Origin: Deinococcus roseus
GTDB lineage: Bacteria; Deinococcota; Deinococci; Deinococcales; Deinococcaceae
DNA length: 64,000 nt
Reading direction: 5' to 3'
Assembly (NCBI RefSeq): GCF_014646895.1
Contig: NZ_BMOD01000008.1
Location: 62,001-126,000, forward strand
Made by a program: the position numbers and the translations under genes. Of the stretch, positions 25,940 through 34,607 are shown in pieces (the stretch's first letter is position 1; each line of letters opens with the position of its first letter). The notes beneath the pieces were generated by a model. The model saw only the letters and a list, made by a program, of their open reading frames with translations. It did not search any database and was not told the origin of the DNA.

Positions 25940-26604
25940 ACCTGAAAACCCTGGAATCCCGATTGCAAACCGTGCTGGAATGGGTGCCTTACGGCATCCA
26001 TGCAGACATCGGGGCAGACCATGCTTACCTGCTGGGGAACCTGCTGGACCAGAACCGCATTGCAAAAGGCATCGCCATCGAGAAGAACCGGGAGCCTTTT
26101 GAACTGGCCCTGAGGAACCTGCAGAAATTTCAGGACCGTGCAGAAGCCCGTCTGGGAGATGGATTGACCCCTCTGAAGGCTGGAGAGGTGGACAGCATCA
26201 GCATCTGTGGCATGGGGGCAGGCCTGATGGTCAAGATCCTGCAGGCCCATGCAGAGAAGGTGCCAGATCAGGTGATCGTGCAGCCCAACGATTCTGCAGA
26301 ACCACTCAGACGCTGGGCCATGCAAAACATGTTTCACGTGAAACAGGAAACCCTGACCGTGGGCTTCTGGCATTACCCGGTGCTGCATTTCCAGCGTGCC
26401 CCAGGAGAAGATCCGGTTTATCAAGGCCTCAATCTGGAGGTGGCCCTCAGGTTTGGCCCCTGGCTTCTGAGGCGCAAAGATCCTTTTCTGCTGGATTACG
26501 TCCAGAAACAGAAAAAACGCCTGCAAAATCTGGCGAATGTGTCCAATCCAAGGGTGCAGCAGGATCTGGAACGGGTGGAGATGGCTTTGCGGATGCTGCA
26601 GTAA
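25936..26604 (+). CDS. trmK: tRNA (adenine(22)-N1)-methyltransferase TrmK
   Basis: A SAM-dependent methyltransferase of 222 residues with motif I ADIGADHAYL (about 23-32), SICGMGAGLMVKIL and the QPND motif that identifies the TrmK family, plus a C-terminal coiled-coil (YVQKQKKRLQNLANVS). It would methylate N1 of A22 in certain tRNAs. A GTG start overlaps the previous stop by four bases. It is convergent with the GGDEF gene, with only three bases between the stops and no terminator visible. Confidence 0.9.
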   Translation: MNLKTLESRLQTVLEWVPYGIHADIGADHAYLLGNLLDQNRIAKGIAIEKNREPFELALRNLQKFQDRAEARLGDGLTPLKAGEVDSISICGMGAGLMVKILQAHAEKVPDQVIVQPNDSAEPLRRWAMQNMFHVKQETLTVGFWHYPVLHFQRAPGEDPVYQGLNLEVALRFGPWLLRRKDPFLLDYVQKQKKRLQNLANVSNPRVQQDLERVEMALRMLQ

Positions 26605-26607
26605 GGA

Positions 26608-27105
26608 TCAGGCAAAAAGCAGCTGATTCCTTCCTTGTTTTTTGTTCTGCAACATCAAATCTCTGAGCTTTTCCCAAAAGGTTTCCAGATTGAGGTCATC
26701 CACAATGGTCACCACAATCCCTGCCGTGATCTGAATGCCTGTGCCTTCAAAAGCAAAGGGCTCCAGCCAGAGTTGCCGAAGTGCTTTGCTTCTTGCTCTT
26801 GCAGCTTCAACAGGCAGATTTCTGGAATGGACCAGCAAAAATTCATCTCCACCCAGACGGTAAAGGTGTTCATGCTGACGCCTGTAGACATCCAGACGGT
26901 TTGCCAGCCCCCTGACCACTGCATCACCAGCATGAAGGCTGTGGAAGTCATTTACTGTTTTGAGCTGGTCAATGTCCACATAAGCAACCAGCCTTCCGAG
27001 CTGATCCGTGCGTTTCATCCAGACCCGGTGGGTGGTGAGACCCGTCATGGGATCAACCCGGTACTGGAAAGGAACAGGGTCATAAAAGAAATCAAATGTT
27101 GGCAT
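26608..27105 (-). CDS. Minimal GGDEF-domain protein (diguanylate cyclase)
   Basis: A stand-alone GGDEF domain of 165 residues: VDIDQLKTVND (43-53) and the active-site RLGGDEF at 83-89, both consistent with catalysis of c-di-GMP synthesis. There is no sensor domain, no membrane segment and no RxxD inhibitory site in the usual position. The start at 27105 is chosen because GGAGG lies 7 bases upstream; an ATG 18 bases earlier precedes that Shine-Dalgarno. How it would be regulated is unclear without an input domain. Confidence 0.88.
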   Translation of the reverse strand: MPTFDFFYDPVPFQYRVDPMTGLTTHRVWMKRTDQLGRLVAYVDIDQLKTVNDFHSLHAGDAVVRGLANRLDVYRRQHEHLYRLGGDEFLLVHSRNLPVEAARARSKALRQLWLEPFAFEGTGIQITAGIVVTIVDDLNLETFWEKLRDLMLQNKKQGRNQLLFA

Positions 27106-27246
27106 GCTTTTGCCTCCAGGCATCCTGAAAAAACCTCAAAACATTATTGCCAAAAGACCTCTTGCAACTTTCTGCAGAGGCTTCAGCAAAGCTTTTTGTC
27201 TGCTGCATACAGCCCCTCCGAATATGGCCTGAACCCCTCGTTCTGG

Positions 27247-27280
27247 AAAACTGTGAACTGAAAACTGTGAACTGAAAACT
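27247..27280 (+). repeat. 14-bp tandem repeat before the CitE-like gene
   Basis: AAAACTGTGAACTG occurs twice in direct succession, followed by AAAACT, and abuts the TAAAAT box of the next gene. Confidence 0.6.
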
Positions 27281-27292
27281 TTAAAATAAACC

Positions 27293-28105
27293 ATGCCCAT
27301 TTACAAACGCCGCCGCAGCGCCCTTTTCCTGCCTGCCAGCAACACCAGAGCCATCGAGAAAGCCCGCACCTTGCAGGCAGATGTGGTGATTCTGGACCTC
27401 GAAGATGCCGTATCTCCCGAGCAGAAAGCCCTGGCCCGCAATCAGGCCGCCAGTGCCATCCGGGAGGGTTTTCCCATGGAGGTCGCGGTGCGCATCAATC
27501 CCATCCACACCGTCTGGGGGGAAGCAGACCTGGCCCTGATGGAGGACATCAAGCCAGAGCTGCTGGTGCTGCCCAAGGTGGAAAGCACCGCAGATTTGCC
27601 AGAAGTGGGCCTTCCCCTCTGGGCCATGATTGAAACCCCTCTGGGGGTGGTGAACAGCCGTGAAATTGCAGAGCACGGAGATGTGGAAGCCCTGGTGATG
27701 GGCACCACCGATCTGGTGAAAACCCTGCAGGCCCGACCCATGCCTTCAAGGGACAACCTGCTTTATGCCCTCTCTCAGGTGGTGCTGCATGCCAGAGCGT
27801 ATGGCAAATATGCGCTTGATGGGGTGCATCTGGATTTCAGGAACATGGAAACCCTGAAAGAAGTCTGTCTTCAGGGCAAAGCGCTGGGGTTCGATGGCAA
27901 GACCCTGATTCACCCTCTGCAGATCGAGATGACCAACCGCATCTTCTCTCCCAGCCCTGAAGAAATCGAGTGGGCCAGAAAAGTCATTGCTGCATGGCAG
28001 AACAAGGACGCAGACCAGGGGGTGACAGTGCTGGACGGTCAACTCATTGAGGAGCTGCACGCCATTGAAGCAGAGCGCATTCTGGAACTCACATCTCTGG
28101 AGTGA
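27293..28105 (+). CDS. CitE-like HpcH/HpaI aldolase family lyase
   Basis: A 270-residue TIM-barrel enzyme starting RRSALFLPASNTRAIEKA, as in CitE/malyl-CoA lyases. It has DVVILDLEDAVSPEQK (acidic metal site), VRINPIHTVWGEADL, MIETPLGVVNSREIAEH with the metal-binding Glu, and DGVHLDFRNME. Reactions in this family cleave or form beta-hydroxyacyl-CoA or oxo-acid C-C bonds. No citrate-lyase alpha or gamma partners are nearby, so a stand-alone role is expected. TAAAAT lies five bases before the ATG, suggesting a leaderless mRNA. Confidence 0.88.
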   Translation: MPIYKRRRSALFLPASNTRAIEKARTLQADVVILDLEDAVSPEQKALARNQAASAIREGFPMEVAVRINPIHTVWGEADLALMEDIKPELLVLPKVESTADLPEVGLPLWAMIETPLGVVNSREIAEHGDVEALVMGTTDLVKTLQARPMPSRDNLLYALSQVVLHARAYGKYALDGVHLDFRNMETLKEVCLQGKALGFDGKTLIHPLQIEMTNRIFSPSPEEIEWARKVIAAWQNKDADQGVTVLDGQLIEELHAIEAERILELTSLE

Positions 28106-28171
28106 GGGTCAAACAGGTTTTGACGATTTGTTCACACTGAAAGTTGCACACTGTAAACAGGAGGAAAGTGC

Positions 28172-28486
28172 ATGAAAAAAATGGTTCTGCTGGCAAGTTC
28201 ACTTTTGATTCCACTGGCTTTTGCCGCCACCCCCAAGGGCAACGCCGCCAAGGGGAAAACTTTTTTTGAGGCCACCTGCTCGGGATGCCACGGCGAAGGG
28301 GCACTCGGGGGCGTGGGTCCCAAACTGGCTGGTAAACTGAAGAAGTGGACGTTTGCAGGCTTCAAGAAGACCCTCAAAGAGAACGTCACCCCGGACAAAC
28401 GCAAACTGGGCCCACCCATGATGAAGTTCAATTTGTCGGATCAGGAATATGCCGACCTGCTGGCCTACCTGAAATCCCTGAAGTGA
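28172..28486 (+). CDS. Exported class I cytochrome c
   Basis: A 104-residue protein with a Sec signal (MKKMVLLASSLLIPLAFA) and a single heme-binding CSGCH motif near residue 37, followed by GPKLAGKL and the distal Met in a GPPMMKFN segment. It is a small periplasmic electron carrier. GGAGG precedes the ATG. A strong terminator follows the stop. No oxidase or reductase partner is adjacent. Confidence 0.92.
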   Translation: MKKMVLLASSLLIPLAFAATPKGNAAKGKTFFEATCSGCHGEGALGGVGPKLAGKLKKWTFAGFKKTLKENVTPDKRKLGPPMMKFNLSDQEYADLLAYLKSLK

Positions 28487-28501
28487 AGACAACTTGCTGA
28501 A

Positions 28502-28530
28502 CCGCTGTGGCTTTTCCCACAGCGGTTTTT
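28502..28530 (+). terminator. Terminator after cytochrome c
   Basis: CCGCTGTGG-CTTTT-CCCACAGCGG followed by six or seven T. The T-run merges with the TAAAAT box of the small gene downstream. Confidence 0.85.
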
Positions 28531-28542
28531 TAAAATGAATCC

Positions 28543-28650
28543 ATGAATTTATGGCTCGGTTTTTTGTTTCTGGGGTTGCTTGCCCTGTTCACTGGCGGCA
28601 TGATTCACATGGTCCTGAACATCAAAGCCCGCGCTCCCAAAGAGGAATAA
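28543..28650 (+). CDS. 35-residue membrane protein, leaderless
   Basis: An ATG six bases after TAAAAT (28531-28536) opens MNLWLGFLFLGLLALFTGG, one membrane helix, ending in a charged tail KARAPKEE. It lies directly behind the cytochrome c terminator and stops one base before the convergent DUF2167 gene ends. No family was recognised. The promoter-to-ATG spacing, hydrophobic helix and charged tail make it a plausible small gene. Confidence 0.55.
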   Translation: MNLWLGFLFLGLLALFTGGMIHMVLNIKARAPKEE

Positions 28651-28651
28651 C

Positions 28652-29533
28652 TTACTCTGCCTGCAGGGTCAGGTTTCTGGAACGCACCCTTTTTCCCAGC
28701 AAAACCACCATCAAACCCATGCCCATCAGCAGAACCATCCAGGGGAAGCGGAAGGGCGCTTTTTCCGGGTCCTGAATGGGCTGTTCGGTGATCAGGGCAG
28801 ACATGCCGTAGTCATACAGGCGGTCTCCAGCCTGCACATCGGTGTAACGGTGGCCTGCGGTAAATTGCACAGAGTGGCCCAGATTCTGCAGCTCTTTTTT
28901 CAGGCCTTCCCAGTGTTTTTTCTCGATGATGCCTTTCATCAGGACCAGACCTTCCCGGCCCAGCAAGAGCACCCTGGGGAACACCGCTGTGCTTTCTGCA
29001 CCGGGCAATTTCACCTCGGCGGCGTAAATCAACAGGCCCGTTCTGGGATCAAAGGTGGGGGGCATGGCCCAGCCCAGGACCTGCACCTGGGATGAAGTGT
29101 CCTGCAGTTTTTTTAGCACATCCTGGGCCTGCACGTTCTTCCAGCGGCGGGCATCCACGTAACCGGTGTCCAGGTGTTGCAGGCTGAGTCCCCATCCACC
29201 TTCAGACACCGGGCTGAGGTTTCTGGGCAGCAGCATCCCCAGAATGCTGGGGTCGGCACTGCCTCCCCACACGTCGTAAATCACGTGGTTGGCGTCTTCT
29301 CCGTTCAGAAAGCGCAGGGAGGCTGCAGGTTGGACCTGCAACTGGTGCGGCAGGGTCACTTCTTCAGTGTGGTAGTGGAGCACACTGTCAAACAGTTCAG
29401 GATTGTTGATGCCGTGCCCCTGTGCAGAAGCAAGCAGCCCAGAAGCCAGCAGCAAAGCGCCCAGCAGCATGCTTCTGCGCAGCCCATGGGCAGAAGCATG
29501 CAGTGAGACCCGAAATCCTGAATTGTCAAGCAT
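28652..29533 (-). CDS. DUF2167-family membrane-anchored protein
   Basis: The 293-residue protein has an N-terminal signal/anchor (LRRSMLLGALLLASGLLASA), an extracytoplasmic domain with VLGWAMPPTFDPRTGLLIYAAEVK typical of DUF2167, and a C-terminal helix (PWMVLLMGMGLMVVLLG) with a basic tail inside the cell. The start is the ATG at 29533, because TATACT lies exactly six bases upstream and the in-frame codon 36 bases earlier would precede the promoter. The function of DUF2167 proteins is not known. Confidence 0.82.
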   Translation of the reverse strand: MLDNSGFRVSLHASAHGLRRSMLLGALLLASGLLASAQGHGINNPELFDSVLHYHTEEVTLPHQLQVQPAASLRFLNGEDANHVIYDVWGGSADPSILGMLLPRNLSPVSEGGWGLSLQHLDTGYVDARRWKNVQAQDVLKKLQDTSSQVQVLGWAMPPTFDPRTGLLIYAAEVKLPGAESTAVFPRVLLLGREGLVLMKGIIEKKHWEGLKKELQNLGHSVQFTAGHRYTDVQAGDRLYDYGMSALITEQPIQDPEKAPFRFPWMVLLMGMGLMVVLLGKRVRSRNLTLQAE

Positions 29534-29547
29534 TTTCCGAGTATATC

Positions 29548-29581
29548 GGGGAATGCCCGGAAGGTCCATTGGGCATTCCCC
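29548..29581. promoter_or_regulatory. 11-bp perfect inverted repeat between divergent genes (candidate operator)
   Basis: GGGGAATGCCC (29548-29558) and GGGCATTCCCC (29571-29581) are perfect complements separated by 12 bases. The repeat sits where the -35 of the DUF2167 gene should be and ends just before the TTGACA of the astacin-type gene, so one protein bound here could affect both. Confidence 0.5.
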
Positions 29582-29585
29582 CTCC

Positions 29586-29615
29586 TTGACACTGAGGGTT
29601 GCAGCAACTTATAGT
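29586..29615 (+). promoter_or_regulatory. Promoter of the astacin-type protease
   Basis: TTGACA (29586-29591), 18 bases, TATAGT (29610-29615). GGAGG and the ATG at 29646 follow. Confidence 0.7.
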
Positions 29616-29645
29616 CGGTTCACTTTTGCACAATCTGGAGGACAC

Positions 29646-30491
29646 ATGAAACGCACTGTCGGTGTACTTTGCCTTGGTCTGACGGCTGTTCTGCTGCAAG
29701 CCTGCAGCAAGACCCCCGCCACCCCGGAAACCCAGGAACAAGCCCTGTCTGAAACTGCCCTTTTCCAGAACCAGGGAAAACCAGATGGCACCGTGCAGGT
29801 CAAACTGGGGCAGTTTGACCGGACCGTGACGGCAGAACTGCACGGCAACAAGGTGCTCTTTGAGGGAGACATTCTGCTGGCAGAACTCTCCAACAGTGAC
29901 ATTCAGAAGAACTCCACGGTCATTGCCAACACTGGCGGACTGTGGCCCAGTGCCCGCATTCCCTACACATTTGCCTCGAATGTGTCCTCCACGGTCAGAA
30001 GCCACGTGCAGAGCGCCATCAACACCTACAATGCCTACACCAAAGTCCGCATTGTGCCCCGTGCCAGTGAGAAAAACTATGTGCGGGTGATTGTGGACAA
30101 TGGTTGCTACTCTTACGTGGGTCGCATCGGGGGCGCACAGGCCCTCTCCCTCTCCACGGGTGGATGCGGGGTGGCCGGAGCCATCCACGAGTTCGGGCAT
30201 GCCCTGGGACTCTGGCACGAGCAGAGCCGCAAGGACCGTGACCAGTACGTCACCATCGTGTGGGCCAACATCCAGAGTGGCACCGAACACAACTTCCAGA
30301 TCGAGAGCAACAGCCGCGCTGTGGGTGCTTACGACTTCGATTCGATCATGCACTACCCGGCCAAAGCCTTCAGCATCAACGGTCAGGCCACCATTGTGCC
30401 CAAAAACAGCAGCATTCCACTGAGCCGTCTGGGGGCCGCCAAGACCCTCAGCAGCGGAGACATCGCAGGAATCAAATCCCTGTACCCCTGA
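29646..30491 (+). CDS. Astacin-type (M12A) zinc metalloprotease lipoprotein
   Basis: A signal peptide with lipobox (VLLQAC near residue 21) marks the 281-residue product as a lipoprotein. A propeptide-like region up to about 95 precedes the catalytic domain (GLWPSARIPYTFASNV). The zinc site HEFGHALGLWHEQSRKDRD begins near residue 180, and the Met-turn Tyr motif SIMHYPAKAF follows, both diagnostic of astacins. It is an extracytoplasmic protease of unknown substrate. The start is set by GGAGG before the ATG at 29646; the longer upstream frame overlaps the promoter. Confidence 0.93.
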   Translation: MKRTVGVLCLGLTAVLLQACSKTPATPETQEQALSETALFQNQGKPDGTVQVKLGQFDRTVTAELHGNKVLFEGDILLAELSNSDIQKNSTVIANTGGLWPSARIPYTFASNVSSTVRSHVQSAINTYNAYTKVRIVPRASEKNYVRVIVDNGCYSYVGRIGGAQALSLSTGGCGVAGAIHEFGHALGLWHEQSRKDRDQYVTIVWANIQSGTEHNFQIESNSRAVGAYDFDSIMHYPAKAFSINGQATIVPKNSSIPLSRLGAAKTLSSGDIAGIKSLYP

Positions 30492-30533
30492 ACCGCTCCA
30501 TCCACACCTCAAAATGCACGCCTTCCCCCGGGC

Positions 30534-30567
30534 AAAAACCCCGAGCCAGAACTCGGGGTTGTCTTTT
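30534..30567. terminator. Bidirectional terminator between astacin and pepF
   Basis: AACCCCGAG-6 nt-CTCGGGGTT, with a T-run on the plus strand side and an A-run on the other, between convergent genes. Confidence 0.8.
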
Positions 30568-30578
30568 GTGGATTTGCC

Positions 30579-32354
30579 TTACAGTAGCCTTTCCAGCTGG
30601 TCCAGCAAACCTTCCAGGGTTCGGAAACCTGCCTCAATGGGGGCTGGCGTGGACATGTCCACCCCTGCCACTTTCAGGGCTTCCAGTGGGGGCAATTTTC
30701 CACCCAGAGAGAGGAATTCCAGGTAGCTGTCTACAGCACCTGCCTCTCCAGAAAGCACCCTGGCGGCCAGGGCATTGGCGGCTGCAATTCCTGTTCCGTA
30801 CTGCCAGGTGTAAAAATTGGAATACAGGTGCGTGGAAAACTGGGACCACAGGATCCCGTTCAGGTTTTCATCCATTTGCACTTCTGATCCGTACACCCCG
30901 GAGAGCAGTTCGGTCATCAGGCGGTTCATCTGGGCTGCTCCCAGGGTTTTGCCCTGCTCGGCCTGCTGGTGCAAAGTCAGTTCAAAGCGGGACAGCACCG
31001 GCATGATCAGAAAGTAGCGGTGGAAGTTGGAGAAAGCCTCCTCCAGAACCGCGATCCTGAAATCCCGATCCTGCACGGTGTTCAGCAAGTGTGCACGGGT
31101 GAGGGCCTGGTTGAAGTTGCTGGCCACCTCTGCAGCAAACAGGGTGTATTTCTCGTACACAATGGGCTGGATCTGGTTGCTGAGGTGCCTGTGCATGCTG
31201 TGCCCGACCTCGTGGGCCAGGGTGGACATTCCGAACAGGCTCGGCTGAAAGGACATGAAAATAAAAGGTCTGGTCAGGCTGTTCCCGATGCTGAACGCCC
31301 CCTGCCTGCGGTGGGGCGTGAGTGCGTGATCCACCCAGCGGTCCTCCAGCAATCCAGAACGCATGGTCTGCACGTAAGCCTCTCCCAGCGGTCGCATGCC
31401 TTCCGTGATGAAATCCACGGCCTGTTCGTAAGACACCACAGGAGGGCTCTGGGTCAGGGGGGCTTTGATGTCGTACTCGGCAAAATCCGGGAGGTTCAGG
31501 GCTTTCTTGCGGATCTGCCAGCAGCGGTGCCAGATCTGCTGGTTCTGTTCAAAAACCTGCATGAAGTTGTGGTAGACCTGCTCCGGGATGCGGTTGGGAT
31601 ACAGGGCGGCAGCCAGGCTGCTTTTAAACCTCCTGCTGCGGGCCAGAAACACGTTCTGGCGCACCCCGGTGCTCACGGCTGTGGCCAGGGTTTGCTGCAC
31701 TTCCAGATGCTTGCGGGCATACTGCTCCCAGGCGGCTTTGCGCACTGCACGGTCTGGATGGGCCAGCAGAGATTGCAGGGAGGTGTGGGTCAGTTTCACC
31801 TCGCCCTGAGGGGTGGCAATGCTGCCAAAATCCAGTTCGTTCACCAGGGTGGGGTGGATGCTTTTGGCCCCCTGAAAAGCCTCTGAGACTGCTCCCAGCA
31901 AAGCTTCAATTTCCGTGGAGCGCATGCTTTGTTGCTGTGCCCAGAGTTTCTCGAAAAAAGCCTGGTAGACCTTCAGACTTGCATGGTGCTCAAACCATTT
32001 GCGGGCGTGTTCTTCTGGCAGGGTCAGCAGTTCTGGCTCCACAAAGGCCAGTTCACTCTGGAAAGCCGCAGAAAGGGACTGGCTTTCCCCCTGCTTGCGT
32101 CTGGCCTCCTGATCGGTGGTGTCCGTGCTGACTTTCATGGTGGTGTAGATGCCCAGACGGTGCACCCTCAGGGAAAGCTCCTGCCACGCCTGCAAGAATT
32201 GAAAGCAGTGCTCCGGGTCACGGGTCAGGGTCCCACGAAAAGCCGATAGGGTCTGGATCTCACCCACCACAGACTGAAGTTCTTCATCCCAGGCAGCAAA
32301 ATCTGGGAAAATGCTCTCGATGTCCCAGCGTGGAAGATCTGAAGAAAGGGTCAT
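30579..32354 (-). CDS. pepF: Oligoendopeptidase F (M3 family)
   Basis: A 591-residue cytosolic metallopeptidase starting LPRWDIESIFPDF, as in PepF. The zinc motif HEVGHSMHRHL is near residue 380 and the downstream Glu-containing ASNFNQALTR follows. It degrades oligopeptides. TAAGAT lies exactly six bases before the ATG with no Shine-Dalgarno, suggesting a leaderless mRNA. The MocR gene stops 50 bases upstream. Confidence 0.94.
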   Translation of the reverse strand: MTLSSDLPRWDIESIFPDFAAWDEELQSVVGEIQTLSAFRGTLTRDPEHCFQFLQAWQELSLRVHRLGIYTTMKVSTDTTDQEARRKQGESQSLSAAFQSELAFVEPELLTLPEEHARKWFEHHASLKVYQAFFEKLWAQQQSMRSTEIEALLGAVSEAFQGAKSIHPTLVNELDFGSIATPQGEVKLTHTSLQSLLAHPDRAVRKAAWEQYARKHLEVQQTLATAVSTGVRQNVFLARSRRFKSSLAAALYPNRIPEQVYHNFMQVFEQNQQIWHRCWQIRKKALNLPDFAEYDIKAPLTQSPPVVSYEQAVDFITEGMRPLGEAYVQTMRSGLLEDRWVDHALTPHRRQGAFSIGNSLTRPFIFMSFQPSLFGMSTLAHEVGHSMHRHLSNQIQPIVYEKYTLFAAEVASNFNQALTRAHLLNTVQDRDFRIAVLEEAFSNFHRYFLIMPVLSRFELTLHQQAEQGKTLGAAQMNRLMTELLSGVYGSEVQMDENLNGILWSQFSTHLYSNFYTWQYGTGIAAANALAARVLSGEAGAVDSYLEFLSLGGKLPPLEALKVAGVDMSTPAPIEAGFRTLEGLLDQLERLL

Positions 32355-32404
32355 GCTGACATCTTAAAAGCTGACCTGTCCCAAAACCGTCTGTTCGCAC
32401 ATGC

Positions 32405-33871
32405 TCATTTCTGCACCCGAAAAGCCCGCCCCAGATCCCTTGCCGCCAGAATGGACTCATCCTCGGGAAATCCAGCGTATCCGAACAGCAATCCCTGTTT
32501 TGCATCCTGCAGGTAAGAAGGGGAAAGGGCACGCACCGTCACACCGGCCTTGCGGGCCTCCTCCACCAGCGTCCGGTCTGAAAAACCTTCCCCCAGATGG
32601 GACACCAGATGCATGCCTGCAGGAGAAGGCTGGAAGGGCAACCAGTCCGGGAAATGCTGCTGGGCCAGTTGCAAAAAGAAAGCCTGTCTGTCTGCATACA
32701 GAGAACGCATGCGGCGGATGTGCCGCTCAAAGCCCCCGTTCTGCATGAATTCCGCCAGCACCGCCTGGGACACCCCCGGAGGCATGCGGTCCACCAGAGA
32801 CCTGGCATGGATGAACAGATCAATCAGGTGTTCGGGCAGCACCAGGTACCCCATGCGCACCGCAGGAAGGAGCACCTTGGAGAAGGTGCCCACGTAAATC
32901 ACCCGCCCATCCTGGTCCAGTCCCTGCAAAGCATTCAAGGGCCGTCCCTCATAACGGTATTCGCTGTTGTAATCGTCTTCCAGAATCCATGCCCCGCTGT
33001 TTCTGGCCCACTTCAGCAGTTCCAGACGGCGGGTCAGGCTGAGGGTGATCCCCAGAGGATACTGGTGCGAAGGGGTCACATAAGCCATGCGGGCCTGTGG
33101 ATGGTGCATTTCACCGTACTGCACCTGCATCCCCTCCTGATCGAGGGGAATGGGACAGACCTGCAATCCAGAGGACTGGAAAGCGGCCCTGGCCCCCAGG
33201 TATCCGGGGTCTTCCATCCACAAACTGTCTCCCTCGTCCAGCAGGAGGCGGGAAGCCAGTTCCAGCCCTTGCTGCGAACCCGAAGTGATCAAAACCTGGT
33301 CGGGCGTGCAGCGTACCCCTCTGGAGGCATTGAGGTATTCGCTGATGGCTTCCCTCAAAGGCAGATAGCCTCTGGGATCCCCGTAAGCCAGAAGCTGCAA
33401 GGGCGGGTTTTTCCAGTGTCTGGCATGCAACCTGCGCCACTCCTCGAAGGGGAAATCTTTCAGGGCAGGCATCCCCGAACGAAACGCCCGGTATTCTGGC
33501 TGGCTGAGGTACTGCGTGACCTGCACCTGCAGCAGTTTCTGTGCCCGTCTGGAAAGTTGCGGCTGGATGCCCTGCTGCTCAAGGCGCACTTCAGGCTTCT
33601 GGATGGAGGTGTCTGGCAGGGTGTGGGTCACGTAGGTGCCGTCTCCCACCCGGCTTTCCAGATAGCCTTCCAGCAGGAGTTGTTCAAAAGCCAGCAACAC
33701 GGTGTTTCGGGACACCCCCAGATGCTGGGACATCGCACGGGTGGAAGGCAGGCGGTGCGAGGGCTTCAGGGTGCCTTCCAGAATGGCTTCCCGAAGTCCC
33801 TCATAGACCTGCAGGTGCAGGGGGACATCCAGCGTTCGGTTCAGGTGGGCAAGCACACTGGGGGGCAACAT
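32405..33871 (-). CDS. MocR/PdxR-type GntR regulator with aminotransferase domain
   Basis: A 488-residue fusion of a GntR winged helix (residues about 18-80, LREAILEGTLKPSHRLPSTRAMSQHLGVSRNTV) to a fold-type I aminotransferase-like domain. The PLP lysine lies in VGTFSKVLLPAVRMG near residue 330. MocR proteins sense PLP or amino-compound ligands and usually control themselves and a divergent gene, here the acetyltransferase at 33990. GAGGAGG precedes the ATG. Three GTGG(T/C)-type words lie in the shared promoter region. Confidence 0.93.
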   Translation of the reverse strand: MLPPSVLAHLNRTLDVPLHLQVYEGLREAILEGTLKPSHRLPSTRAMSQHLGVSRNTVLLAFEQLLLEGYLESRVGDGTYVTHTLPDTSIQKPEVRLEQQGIQPQLSRRAQKLLQVQVTQYLSQPEYRAFRSGMPALKDFPFEEWRRLHARHWKNPPLQLLAYGDPRGYLPLREAISEYLNASRGVRCTPDQVLITSGSQQGLELASRLLLDEGDSLWMEDPGYLGARAAFQSSGLQVCPIPLDQEGMQVQYGEMHHPQARMAYVTPSHQYPLGITLSLTRRLELLKWARNSGAWILEDDYNSEYRYEGRPLNALQGLDQDGRVIYVGTFSKVLLPAVRMGYLVLPEHLIDLFIHARSLVDRMPPGVSQAVLAEFMQNGGFERHIRRMRSLYADRQAFFLQLAQQHFPDWLPFQPSPAGMHLVSHLGEGFSDRTLVEEARKAGVTVRALSPSYLQDAKQGLLFGYAGFPEDESILAARDLGRAFRVQK

Positions 33872-33890
33872 TGGTCCTCCTCAAAACCAG

Positions 33891-33950
33891 AAAAGTGGCT
33901 CTTTGGAGAAGACCACCGTCCCCGTATCCTAGAACCTATCAGGACCACAC
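33891..33950. promoter_or_regulatory. Candidate MocR operator region
   Basis: Words related to AAAGTGGNTCT occur three times: AAAAGTGGCTCTT at 33891 (plus), and on the minus strand GGTGGTCTTC at 33917 and GTGTGGTCCT at 33950. They resemble the published PdxR-type motif AAAGTGGW(T)CTA from corynebacteria. The spacing suggests a multi-site operator shared by the divergent genes. Confidence 0.4.
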
Positions 33951-33989
33951 GCAGAGGATTGTTTAAGCGTCTGTCCTGCCGGAGGCCCC

Positions 33990-34607
33990 ATGCAAACCTG
34001 GATTCAACCCGTCACCCTGACCGGAGCGCACGTCATCCTCAGACCTCTGGAGGAACAAGACCTGCCCGCGCTGTACCAAACCCTCTCCCCTGGCCTCTTG
34101 AAGTGGTTTTCGGTGCGGGGCCTGAATGGTGAGGGCAACATCTCTTTTGAAGACTTTGTGACCTCATACCAGCAACTGTTGCAACAACGGGTGGTCTTTG
34201 CCACCTGCCGCAAAGACAGCGGAGAAGTGGTGGGCAACACCTCTTACCTGACCATCGAACCCGCGCACAGGGGCCTGGAAATCGGAGGCACCTGGATCAG
34301 AAAAGACCAGCAGGGCACCCTGGTCAACCCGGAAGCCAAATACCTGATGCTGAGACACGCCTTTGAAAGCCTGCAGGCCATCCGGGTGAGCCTGAAGACC
34401 CACCACCTGAACACCCAGAGCCAGCGGGCCATCGAGAAACTGGGCGCACAGAAAGAAGGCATTTTGCGCAACCACATCATCATGTCAGACGGCAGTTACC
34501 GCCACAGCGTGATGTACTCGATTCTGGATTCCGAATGGCCAGAGGTGAAACGGAAGCTGGAGGAGCGGGTTTATGCCGGAGGCCGAGGGCTGAGGGCCGA
34601 GGGCTGA
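33990..34607 (+). CDS. GNAT acetyltransferase, RimJ/RimL type
   Basis: A 205-residue N-acetyltransferase with HVILRPLEEQDLPALYQ at the start, EVVGNTSYLTIEPAHRGLEIGGTWI in the core, and the acetyl-CoA/C-terminal signature RVSLKTHHLNTQSQRAIEKLGAQKEGILR. GGAGG lies before the ATG. It is divergent from the MocR gene and is its likely target. The last residues (AGGRGLRAEG) are encoded by a dispersed heptad repeat that runs across the stop codon, so the C-terminus has probably been replaced by repeat insertion. Confidence 0.87.
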   Translation: MQTWIQPVTLTGAHVILRPLEEQDLPALYQTLSPGLLKWFSVRGLNGEGNISFEDFVTSYQQLLQQRVVFATCRKDSGEVVGNTSYLTIEPAHRGLEIGGTWIRKDQQGTLVNPEAKYLMLRHAFESLQAIRVSLKTHHLNTQSQRAIEKLGAQKEGILRNHIIMSDGSYRHSVMYSILDSEWPEVKRKLEERVYAGGRGLRAEG

